Origin: Verrucomicrobiaceae bacterium
Lineage (GTDB): Bacteria; Verrucomicrobiota; Verrucomicrobiia; Verrucomicrobiales; Verrucomicrobiaceae
Reading direction: 5' to 3'
Assembly (NCBI GenBank): GCA_947463285.1
Contig: CANHTV010000090.1
Span: forward strand, 1-10,474
Length of the DNA stretch: 10,474 bases
The position numbers were made by a program, and so were the translations under genes. The first letter of the stretch is position 1. Every line of letters begins with the position of its first letter. Below the pieces are notes generated by a model. It searched no databases, had not been told where the DNA came from, and worked only from the letters and a program-made list of their open reading frames with translations. Positions 1 to 5,502 of this stretch are shown in pieces.

Positions 1-215
1 ACGGCTTCGTAAAAATGATCGCCCAGGCCAAGACGGGCGAGATCCTCGGTGCCAGCTGTGTCGGCCCCCAGGCCACGGAGCTGATCCATGAGATCGTCAT
101 CGCCATGCATCACCGCACGACGGTGCAGAATTTCATGCTGATTCCGCACTATCACCCCACCCTCAGCGAGATCTGGACCTACCCGGCCGAGGAATGCGCG
201 GAGGCGCTGTCATAA
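1..215 (+). CDS. Dihydrolipoamide dehydrogenase-type flavoprotein, C-terminal fragment
   Basis: The 5' part lies outside the window. About 70 C-terminal residues are visible, beginning GFVKMIAQAKTGEILGA, and they match the dimerisation domain of class I pyridine nucleotide-disulfide oxidoreductases. The segment GPQATELIHE is typical of that domain. The motif HYHPTLSE carries the His-Pro-Thr-x-x-Glu arrangement in which, in E. coli Lpd, the His-Glu dyad (His444/Glu449) acts as acid/base next to the partner subunit's redox disulfide. In this family the enzyme reoxidises dihydrolipoamide with NAD+ in 2-oxoacid dehydrogenase complexes. The tail ending IWTYPAEE plus a few residues differs from the classic Lpd end, so a related member such as a mercuric-reductase-like or uncharacterised Lpd-like flavoprotein is possible. 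The FAD and CxxxxC regions that would settle this are not in the window. The stop is TAA, and a hairpin follows eight bases later. Confidence 0.85.
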   Translation, partial: GFVKMIAQAKTGEILGASCVGPQATELIHEIVIAMHHRTTVQNFMLIPHYHPTLSEIWTYPAEECAEALS

Positions 216-222
216 ACAACTC

Positions 223-248
223 AGCCTACTCGTCATGATGAGCAGGCT
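223..248 (+). terminator. Hairpin after the flavoprotein gene, possible intrinsic terminator
   Basis: AGCCTACTC and GAGCAGGCT form an almost complete inverted repeat with one A-C mismatch. The stem continues inward through a G-T pair and TCA/TGA, giving roughly an 11-12 bp stem with a very small loop. A T-rich stretch (TTGGTTT) follows at 249-255, but it is not a clean U tract. The hairpin lies eight bases after the flavoprotein stop and 30 bases from the convergent DUF6807 stop, so it could serve both genes. The structure is clear; termination is inferred. Confidence 0.5.
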
Positions 249-277
249 TTGGTTTAAATGATGCGGAAATATCTAAA

Positions 278-1273
278 TCATTTCTCCTTCGCATATTCCG
301 CGTAGGCTTCGGCGATCTTGCCTGCCTTCTCATCGCCGTCATGGAAGACAAAACGGTGACGTAGGGTGATCTTCTCACTCTTCTTGAGTGTCATTGCGCC
401 GGTTTCTTCTTGCAGTTTAAGCTGGGAGAGACCGAAAGGATTCGCAGTGAAAAGTCCATAAGTGCGGACATGCCAAGGAGTGGGATGACGGAAGCTGCTT
501 GGATGATTCAGCATCGCCACACCGACAGCCTTGCCACCGATGGTGCCGTGATAATCGACCCAAGTGGCGCGCTTGCCCCAGGCGGCTTCATCCGTGAGGC
601 CTTCGCTGGTGATGATCTTGCCGGTGCCTTTGCCACCTTCTTTGCCGCGATCCACGGCCATCTCGGATGGAACGCGGATGCTGATGCCCGCATCCTTTTT
701 GTCATCCACAAGGATGTCGTGCTCGCTGGCGATGAGCACGATGTCCACGTCGATGAGGCGATTTCCACCCTGCACGGCGAAGACATACTCACGCACTTCT
801 TCGGAGGTTTTTTTCCCGGCAGCATCGACGTAATCGGACACAGTTCGGATCATGGCTTTTTCGCCACCGCTCATGTTAGTGATCTCGCGCAGCTTGATGG
901 CGCCGAGATGCTCGATGCGTTCGTTGGTCTTGCTGCTGGGCTTTTCGCCAAAGGTGGCGCGCTCAGCCCAAGTGTCATAACCAGCGATGTTTTCATGGCC
1001 GAAGTTCAGCCCACGATGATGTGGGTGATCGTGCTGCTCACCCGCCACATCAGGGATGATCGGATAAGCGCGAGTCATCGTGACACCGCTCGTGCCAATG
1101 ATGGGCCAGAGATAAGTCTTGTTCGCCTGATCGACGACCAGCTCTGTGACAAACTCGCCATCGAGTTTCACGATGGCACCTCCGGTAGGAGTTTTATCGA
1201 CGGTGAAAGTGGCTGCGCTCATCTGGGAAAGGGCAGCAAGAGTGGAAAGGACAAGGAAAGATGGAATCTTCAT
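278..1273 (-). CDS. Secreted DUF6807 (PmoA-like, PF14100) family protein
   Basis: A 331-residue protein. The chosen ATG gives a classic Sec signal peptide: MK, a hydrophobic stretch at about 4-16, and probable cleavage after SQMSA near residue 20. An in-frame ATG 60 bases upstream (1331-1333) would add 20 polar residues before it and is less likely; neither start has a clear ribosome binding site. The family signature is the His-rich HDHPHHRG at 81-88, followed by His93. Later conserved blocks are WVDYHG (238-243) and HPTPWHVRTYGLFTANPFG (263-281). The Pfam family is labelled 'methane oxygenase PmoA', but it has no relation to the particulate methane monooxygenase subunit and this soluble exported protein is not one. 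Members are common in Verrucomicrobiota and Planctomycetota, often beside sugar dehydrogenases, and are thought to act in carbohydrate breakdown. The His cluster suggests metal binding or catalysis, but the reaction is unknown. It diverges from the azurin-like gene. Confidence 0.85.
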   Translation of the reverse strand: MKIPSFLVLSTLAALSQMSAATFTVDKTPTGGAIVKLDGEFVTELVVDQANKTYLWPIIGTSGVTMTRAYPIIPDVAGEQHDHPHHRGLNFGHENIAGYDTWAERATFGEKPSSKTNERIEHLGAIKLREITNMSGGEKAMIRTVSDYVDAAGKKTSEEVREYVFAVQGGNRLIDVDIVLIASEHDILVDDKKDAGISIRVPSEMAVDRGKEGGKGTGKIITSEGLTDEAAWGKRATWVDYHGTIGGKAVGVAMLNHPSSFRHPTPWHVRTYGLFTANPFGLSQLKLQEETGAMTLKKSEKITLRHRFVFHDGDEKAGKIAEAYAEYAKEK

Positions 1274-1577
1274 GGCAAGCTGAATGAGAGATGATTGAAC
1301 GGGCCTTGGCGAGAGATTCTTCTTCTGATTCATAAGAACTCAGGCGCTAATCCTGAGGTAAACCCTGCCCTCTACCAGAGTTGTTCGTTGGTTTGTTGGC
1401 AGGCATGCAGTTGGCTATGTCCAAAGGTATGCCAGAAGATTGGAGAGAAAGCGAATGAGCTCAATCATCTTCATGGTTTATCCAAGACCAGAGAAAAGCA
1501 GCGCGGTCGAGCAGGCAAAACGTCTGATAGGTTGCGTTCTTTTGAGTGCTGTGCTTGGGTGAATATCTCCATTAGCC
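1274..1577. other. Divergent intergenic region between DUF6807 and copper-protein genes
   Basis: This stretch of about 300 bases has no convincing gene; an open frame through it lacks any recognisable protein character. It should hold the promoters of both flanking genes, but I see no strong -35/-10 pair. The best plus-strand candidate is TTGAGT followed 16 bases later by TATCTC, ending just before the copper-protein ATG, and it is weak. A short perfect inverted repeat, CTCAGG-N7-CCTGAG (1339-1357), lies upstream of the DUF6807 gene. It could be an operator or a small leader hairpin, or chance. Confidence 0.35.
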
Positions 1578-2225
1578 ATGTCTGCTCATTCATCCTCCTC
1601 TCCTGAGTCTTCCATTTGGTCCAAACTCAATATCGTCATCGCCATTGTTGTTGCCGGCTTCACACTTTTCTGGGCCTCTTCTTTCATCATCGGCAGCTTC
1701 CGCCAGAGTTCTGGTGCAGCCAAAGCAGACGAGGAAGCAGCTAAAGCAGCGGAAAAAGCAGCTCCAGCGGCCGCAGCTCCAGCCTTGGCGGCACCTGCGG
1801 CAGTAGTCGCTCCTGCAACTGCAGCACCAGCGGCTGAAGCAGTGTTAGAAATCACCATCAAGCCTGATACCGCCAATCCGCTGGCTTATGACACCAAGGA
1901 ATTCAGCGTCAAAGCTGGTCAGAAAGTGAAGCTCACTTTCAACAACACCCATCCAGCCGTGCCACAGCCGCACAACATCGTCATCGCCAAGCCTGGCACG
2001 AAAGACACTCTGCTCGGTCAGGCCATGCAGATGGCTGCGGCTCCAGATGGCATGGCCAAGGGCTTCATTCCGGACTCTCCTGACATCCTTTTCAAAACCA
2101 AGCTGCTACAGCCAAACACCAGCGAGACCATCGAGTTCACCGCTCCGGCTGCTGGTGATTATCCTTACCTTTGCACCTTTCCTGGTCACGGTGCGATCAT
2201 GAATGGTGTGATGAAAGTGAAGTAA
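1578..2225 (+). CDS. Membrane-anchored azurin/plastocyanin-like blue copper protein
   Basis: A 215-residue protein in three parts. A short polar N-terminus leads into one transmembrane segment (about 17-40) after Lys16, which should place the rest in the periplasm. A linker of about 50 residues (about 46-90) is very rich in Ala and Pro, starting with Ala-Lys-Glu heptad-like sequence. The cupredoxin domain (about 90-215) has all four type 1 copper ligands: His132 in PQPHNIV, Cys199, His204 and Met208 in CTFPGHGAIM. The Cys-x4-His-x3-Met spacing is exactly that of azurin. Such proteins carry single electrons between periplasmic redox enzymes and cytochromes or terminal oxidases. Azurin itself is normally a free soluble protein with a cleaved signal, so permanent anchoring by a flexible linker is notable. 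No Shine-Dalgarno sequence is visible before the ATG. The gene ends at a strong terminator, so it is probably transcribed alone. Confidence 0.92.
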   Translation: MSAHSSSSPESSIWSKLNIVIAIVVAGFTLFWASSFIIGSFRQSSGAAKADEEAAKAAEKAAPAAAAPALAAPAAVVAPATAAPAAEAVLEITIKPDTANPLAYDTKEFSVKAGQKVKLTFNNTHPAVPQPHNIVIAKPGTKDTLLGQAMQMAAAPDGMAKGFIPDSPDILFKTKLLQPNTSETIEFTAPAAGDYPYLCTFPGHGAIMNGVMKVK

Positions 2226-2250
2226 CCTTTGCCTTTCAGTTCCTTTGAGA

Positions 2251-2279
2251 AAGCCCTGGAGTGATCCAGGGCTTTTTTG
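2251..2279 (+). terminator. Rho-independent terminator of the azurin-like gene
   Basis: A perfect 10-bp stem, AAGCCCTGGA / TCCAGGGCTT, closes a GTGA loop (2261-2264) and runs directly into a T tract (TTTTTT from about 2273). It starts 25 bases after the azurin-like stop and ends 9 bases before the convergent nadC stop. On the minus strand the stem is followed by TCTCAAAGG rather than a T run, so termination is expected to be strongest for the plus-strand gene. Confidence 0.88.
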
Positions 2280-2287
2280 TATCTGTA

Positions 2288-3127
2288 TCAGCCGATAAAA
2301 TCGAGCCCCAGATCCAGGGACTTGGCCGAGTGCGTCAGCGCCCCGACAGAGATGGCGTTCACGCCCGTGGCAGCGACATCACCGATGGTCTGCAAGGTGA
2401 TGCCACCACTGGCTTCCAGCCACAGCTTCCCAGCATTCAGGCGCACGGCTTCGCGCAGTTTCTCACAGCCCATGTTATCCAGCAGCAGCATGTCCACACC
2501 GCGCAAATCAAGGAACCGGGCCACCTGCTCCAGAGTATCGCACTCCAGCTGAATGCGCGTGCCGGGCCGCTCCGTGCGCACCCGATCAATCGCACCCTGG
2601 AGCTGCTCAGAAGCACCATTCGCCGCGATGTGATTATCCTTCACCATCACATGATCATAGAGACCCATGCGATGATTCGTGCCACCACCGGCCTTCACAG
2701 CCGCCTTCTCCAGCAAACGCCAGCCGGGCGTGGTCTTGCGCGTGTCCCAAATCTGCACTGGATGCGGTTGCACCGCAGCGACATAGCGCTGAGTCTGCGC
2801 AGCAATGGCACAGAGCCGTTGTAGAAAATTTAAGGCCGCACGCTCGCCTGTGAGGATGCCACGAGTCGGACCGCTGATCTCCAAAACCACCTCCCCCTTC
2901 ACAAAAGCCTCACCATCCTGTCTCAGTGCATGCGTTTGCAGACGTGCATCCACCAACTCAAAAACACGTTGGGCGATCTCCATGCCCGCCATGACGCCCG
3001 GCTCACGAGCCACGATCTGGGCCTTCGAGACTAGCGTCTCGGGCACGAAATAAGTGGCTGTTACATCGCCGGGGCCAATGTCCTCGGCCAATGCCGCACG
3101 GATGAGAGATTCGGTGGTCGGTTCCAT
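2288..3127 (-). CDS. nadC: Nicotinate-nucleotide diphosphorylase (carboxylating), quinolinate phosphoribosyltransferase
   Basis: A 279-residue cytoplasmic enzyme of normal family length. It converts quinolinate and PRPP to nicotinate mononucleotide, CO2 and diphosphate, the step joining de novo quinolinate synthesis to the common NAD pathway. Family motifs appear in order: EDIGPGDVT (15-23), the helix ERAALNFLQRLCAIA (95-109), DTRKTTPG (128-135), KAGGG (145-149), NHRMGLYDH (151-159), KDNH (163-166), ECD (195-197), LDN (216-218), EASGGI (238-243) and SVGALTHS (260-267). The basic Arg/Lys/His residues in these blocks bind the quinolinate carboxylates and PRPP phosphates. The start chosen, MEPTTESLI, matches the usual family start; the open frame continues upstream but covers the divergent DUF5069 gene. 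nadA and nadB are not adjacent, so the gene stands alone here. It diverges from the DUF5069 gene and converges on the azurin-like gene. Confidence 0.95.
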   Translation of the reverse strand: MEPTTESLIRAALAEDIGPGDVTATYFVPETLVSKAQIVAREPGVMAGMEIAQRVFELVDARLQTHALRQDGEAFVKGEVVLEISGPTRGILTGERAALNFLQRLCAIAAQTQRYVAAVQPHPVQIWDTRKTTPGWRLLEKAAVKAGGGTNHRMGLYDHVMVKDNHIAANGASEQLQGAIDRVRTERPGTRIQLECDTLEQVARFLDLRGVDMLLLDNMGCEKLREAVRLNAGKLWLEASGGITLQTIGDVAATGVNAISVGALTHSAKSLDLGLDFIG

Positions 3128-3151
3128 AAATGAAGCTACAAGCTCTAAAGC

Positions 3152-3180
3152 TGACTTCGTGGCAGCAGGTTGTGAAGTCA
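3152..3180. promoter_or_regulatory. Inverted repeat between nadC and the DUF5069 gene, possible operator
   Basis: TGACTTC (3152-3158) and GAAGTCA (3174-3180) are perfect 7-base inverted half-sites with a 15-base spacer. Half-site centres are 22 bp apart, about two helical turns. It lies in the 82-base gap between two divergent starts, where a shared operator would be expected. No known operator was recognised, and a chance repeat or RNA hairpin is possible. Confidence 0.3.
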
Positions 3181-3209
3181 AACTTTCAGAGCATTGACCA
3201 GCCAACGGA

Positions 3210-3656
3210 ATGCTTTTATCGGAGGGGATGGCATTTCCACTTCGTTCCCCTCGCGACATGGTCGGCGGCATCATGGTTTTTGGTCGTATCCTGGATAAAA
3301 TCAGGCTGCACGCTGAAGGCAAACTGCCGACGGGTTATCATCTCGGCATCATTGCTGGCAAGCGCACCTTTGATGACCGTGTCTGCCGACTGCTCGGCGT
3401 CTCTTTTGCAGCTCTCAGCGCCCGAGTGCTGGAAGGCGGCAGTGATGATGAAGTGCTGGAATGGTGTTTGCAAAACGGCCAGCGCCCCGACGCGGAACAC
3501 ATCGAGATTTTCAATGGCTTCATGACGAAGCGCGGCTGGCGTGATGCGGCCTCAAACGGTCTCGAAGAACAAAAAGCTGAAGCGGGTCTCGGACATCGAG
3601 CCGACATCGTGACCTTCTTTGATCTGATGGACACCGAGGAAGGTCGCGCAGCCTAA
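3210..3656 (+). CDS. DUF5069 domain protein of unknown function
   Basis: A small soluble protein of 148 residues. Recognisable DUF5069 blocks are LRSPRDMVGG near residues 11-20, FGRILDKIRLHAEGKLP (24-40), CRLLGVSF near 59-66, VLEWC (82-86) and a C-terminal NGFMTKRGWRD (102-112), close to family members found in Verrucomicrobiota and related phyla. No signal peptide, membrane segment or catalytic motif is obvious, and the family's function is unknown. The start is uncertain. The first in-frame ATG (3210) has no ribosome binding site. A second at 3228 (MAFPLRSPRD) is preceded by GGAGG, but the spacing of only two bases is too short to be normal. Family members usually have about ten residues before the conserved block, which fits either. 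Its stop is six bases from the stop of the convergent glycosyltransferase gene. Confidence 0.85.
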   Translation: MLLSEGMAFPLRSPRDMVGGIMVFGRILDKIRLHAEGKLPTGYHLGIIAGKRTFDDRVCRLLGVSFAALSARVLEGGSDDEVLEWCLQNGQRPDAEHIEIFNGFMTKRGWRDAASNGLEEQKAEAGLGHRADIVTFFDLMDTEEGRAA

Positions 3657-3662
3657 GTGACA

Positions 3663-4574
3663 CTATTTTCGCGCCTGATCTCGCCAGTATAAAACCTGCC
3701 CCAGAGGCAGGCCCAGCAGCCAGAGCTGGCGTGGTAAAAATCCGCGCAATGCGATAAACTGAGTGCGCAGGCCGACACCGCAGTGTTGGCTAAAACGTGC
3801 ATACAGAGCTGCCACGCGCAGTAGACGCAGAGGCGCCACGGTGACGTAGTGAGCCTCTAGATTAAGCATCATCTGATACATGAGCCGATGGCCGTCAGCA
3901 TTGCGTGCGGGGTCCGCGCGGCCATGGACGAGTGAGGGAGCGTCGGTCCAATAAATGCGCAGTTCCTCATTCACATGGCGCGTTTGATAGCGGGCGGAAA
4001 CCTGCGACCAGATGTAGGACTCGGGCACAAAATTCCCGGCGGCTTCAGGAAACGGAAATTGTCGCAGAATATCCAGCCGCAGGAAACCCCATTTCTCTCC
4101 GCGCACCTTGTGTCGATATTCCAGATCTGCTGCTGAACAGTCCAGCGGTGCCTGCGGAAAACGATGCCCGACGAGCTGCCCATCCTGATCCCGGCACAGT
4201 CCAGTGACTCCAGAAAAAGACTGACGCTGAGCTTCAGGAATGCTCTGCCAGTGATGCCACAGCCTCTCCAAGGCCTGCGGCACACAGCCATCATCGGAGT
4301 CCAGCTTGATGTAGAGCTGACCAGCTGCGGTTTTCAGGCAGTGATTATGAACCCGATGCGCCCCGCCATGCGGCAGCGCCTCATAGCGGAGCGGCACTAG
4401 TCCTTCTTTTTGCCAGTCTGCTACCAGCTCGGCGGTGCCATCTTCGGAGCCATCATCCACAATCAACCACTCGAAATCACGAAAGGTCTGGGCCTTCAAA
4501 CTCCCATAACAACGATGCAACGTGTGCGCCCGATTGTAGGTGGGAGTGAAAACGGTGAAGGCTGGCATGGACAT
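3663..4574 (-). CDS. Family 2 (GT-A fold) glycosyltransferase
   Basis: A 303-residue protein with the GT2 fold near its N-terminus. Visible are the nucleotide-binding TPTYNR (10-15), VDDGSEDGT (39-47) and the metal-binding DxD in LDSDDG (91-96, Asp92/Asp94). Family members transfer a sugar from a nucleotide donor to an acceptor such as a polysaccharide, lipid or protein. PESYIWSQV (183-191) lies where the acceptor-side catalytic residue is usually found. The C-terminal third (about 240-300) is rich in Leu, Arg and aromatics and may lie on the membrane, but has no clear transmembrane helix. The start MSMPAFTV uses the first ATG; a second ATG two codons later is equally possible, and a TTG further upstream would add an odd hydrophobic leader. 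No sugar-synthesis or transport genes sit beside it, so donor and acceptor cannot be predicted. It diverges from the rhomboid-like gene. Confidence 0.88.
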   Translation of the reverse strand: MSMPAFTVFTPTYNRAHTLHRCYGSLKAQTFRDFEWLIVDDGSEDGTAELVADWQKEGLVPLRYEALPHGGAHRVHNHCLKTAAGQLYIKLDSDDGCVPQALERLWHHWQSIPEAQRQSFSGVTGLCRDQDGQLVGHRFPQAPLDCSAADLEYRHKVRGEKWGFLRLDILRQFPFPEAAGNFVPESYIWSQVSARYQTRHVNEELRIYWTDAPSLVHGRADPARNADGHRLMYQMMLNLEAHYVTVAPLRLLRVAALYARFSQHCGVGLRTQFIALRGFLPRQLWLLGLPLGQVLYWRDQARK

Positions 4575-4596
4575 GATAAACGTTAACCATAGCGCA

Positions 4597-4650
4597 CTTG
4601 GCAAGTCCTGGCCCGACTTTCATGACTCTGAGAACATCTTGCCCAAGTCC
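4597..4650. promoter_or_regulatory. Pair of CTTG-CAAG near-palindromes in a divergent gap
   Basis: The 127-base gap between the glycosyltransferase and rhomboid-like starts holds CTTG-G-CAAG (4597-4605) and CTTG-CC-CAAG (4638-4647). Both are followed by TCC, giving a shared CAAGTCC. Their centres are about 41-42 bp apart, close to four helical turns, an arrangement that suits a dimeric repressor binding on one DNA face. The half-sites are only four bases, so chance is a serious alternative. Confidence 0.25.
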
Positions 4651-4701
4651 CCAAAGGAGTCCACAGACTGCCGCATCATTCATCCTGCCCCCCAGAACCT
4701 C

Positions 4702-5481
4702 ATGAGATTTCTCGACAAACTCGAATCCAGATTCGGACGCTTCGCCATTCCAGGGCTACTGAAATTCGTCGCGGGGCTGCAACTGCTGACTTTCGGCATC
4801 TTTATCATGCAATCCGAAGAGGCACGCGTGGCCTACTTTGACTTTCTCCGTCTGGACTCCGCTCGCGTTTTCCAAGGCCAGATCTGGCGGCTTATCACTT
4901 ACATCTTTGTCCCAAGTTCTTTAAACTTTCTCTTCGCGCTCATCGGGGCCATGTTCATGTCATGGTTGGGCAAGGGCTTGGAGGCGGCCTGGGGGGCTTT
5001 TCGCCTGAATGTTTACTTCATCGGCGGGATGATTTCCGTGGCGCTTGGCTCACTGCTTTTTGGCTTTGATGAAAGCAGTTTCTACTTGTTTCACGGGCTG
5101 CTTTTTGCCTTTGCCATGATCTACCCAAACGAGGAGATCCTCATGTTTTTCATCTTGCCCATGAAGATCAAATGGATCGCATGGATGGATGTAGCGATGC
5201 TCGTGCTCATGGTGATGAGCAGCCCGCCATCCATCATTCCGATCACCTTCGCTCTGGCCAATTTCCTCGTCACTTTCGGTCCTGGTTTAGTGCGGGATCG
5301 CATCCACTTCGCGAAGGTCGCTCAGCGACGCTCGACCTTCACGGAGGCCGCTGAGGCCGCCTTTTTTCATCAATGCACTGTCTGCAAAAAGACGGAAGTC
5401 GATGATCCGAAACTCGATTTCCGGGTTAATGAAGCAGGCGATGAGATTTGCTCCGCCTGCCGGACCCATTCGAATACTTAA
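4702..5481 (+). CDS. Rhomboid-fold membrane protein, catalytically inactive, with C-terminal zinc ribbon
   Basis: A 259-residue membrane protein. GQIWRLITYIFVP (59-71) matches the rhomboid loop/TM2 region (typically GQxWRLxTYxFxH). Hydrophobic segments lie at about 18-36, 70-90, 103-121, 127-141, 145-158, 161-173 and 177-192. In active rhomboid proteases TM4 holds GxSG with the catalytic Ser and TM6 holds the catalytic His. Here the TM4 position reads FYLFHGLLFAFAMIYP, without the GxSG serine, and the last helix reads ALANFLVTFGPG, without the His. This is therefore probably a pseudoprotease. The soluble C-terminus carries Cys225-x2-Cys228 and Cys250-x2-Cys253, a zinc-ribbon-like pair. The start MRFLDKLESRFG is the first that does not read back across the divergent glycosyltransferase promoter, though the open frame extends upstream. 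Likely roles, by analogy with iRhoms and derlins, are binding or steering other membrane proteins. It converges on the PVC dehydrogenase gene with 21 bases between stops. Confidence 0.75.
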   Translation: MRFLDKLESRFGRFAIPGLLKFVAGLQLLTFGIFIMQSEEARVAYFDFLRLDSARVFQGQIWRLITYIFVPSSLNFLFALIGAMFMSWLGKGLEAAWGAFRLNVYFIGGMISVALGSLLFGFDESSFYLFHGLLFAFAMIYPNEEILMFFILPMKIKWIAWMDVAMLVLMVMSSPPSIIPITFALANFLVTFGPGLVRDRIHFAKVAQRRSTFTEAAEAAFFHQCTVCKKTEVDDPKLDFRVNEAGDEICSACRTHSNT

Positions 5482-5502
5482 ACCAAGACCAGAAGAGGCT
5501 CT

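Noticed and set aside
410..1294. Long open frame (about 294 codons) on the plus strand
   Set aside because: It lies antisense inside the DUF6807 gene, which has a signal peptide and family motifs; the plus-strand product has no recognisable domain.
1295..1606. Possible small gene of 103 codons in the gap before the azurin-like gene
   Set aside because: It overlaps the azurin start in another frame, has no ribosome binding site and no protein-like composition; the gap more likely holds promoters.
2261..2824. Open frame of 187 codons on the plus strand
   Set aside because: Antisense to nadC and beginning inside the azurin terminator hairpin.
4560..4605. Promoter-like TTGCCA followed 17 bases later by a weak -10, minus strand, before the glycosyltransferase
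   Set aside because: The -10 candidate matches poorly and touches the start codon, so transcription would begin inside the gene.
4540..4701. Upstream extension of the rhomboid-like protein to an earlier ATG
   Set aside because: It would cross the divergent promoter region and the glycosyltransferase start. The added residues are not family-like, while MRFLDKLESRFG is a normal start before the first helix.
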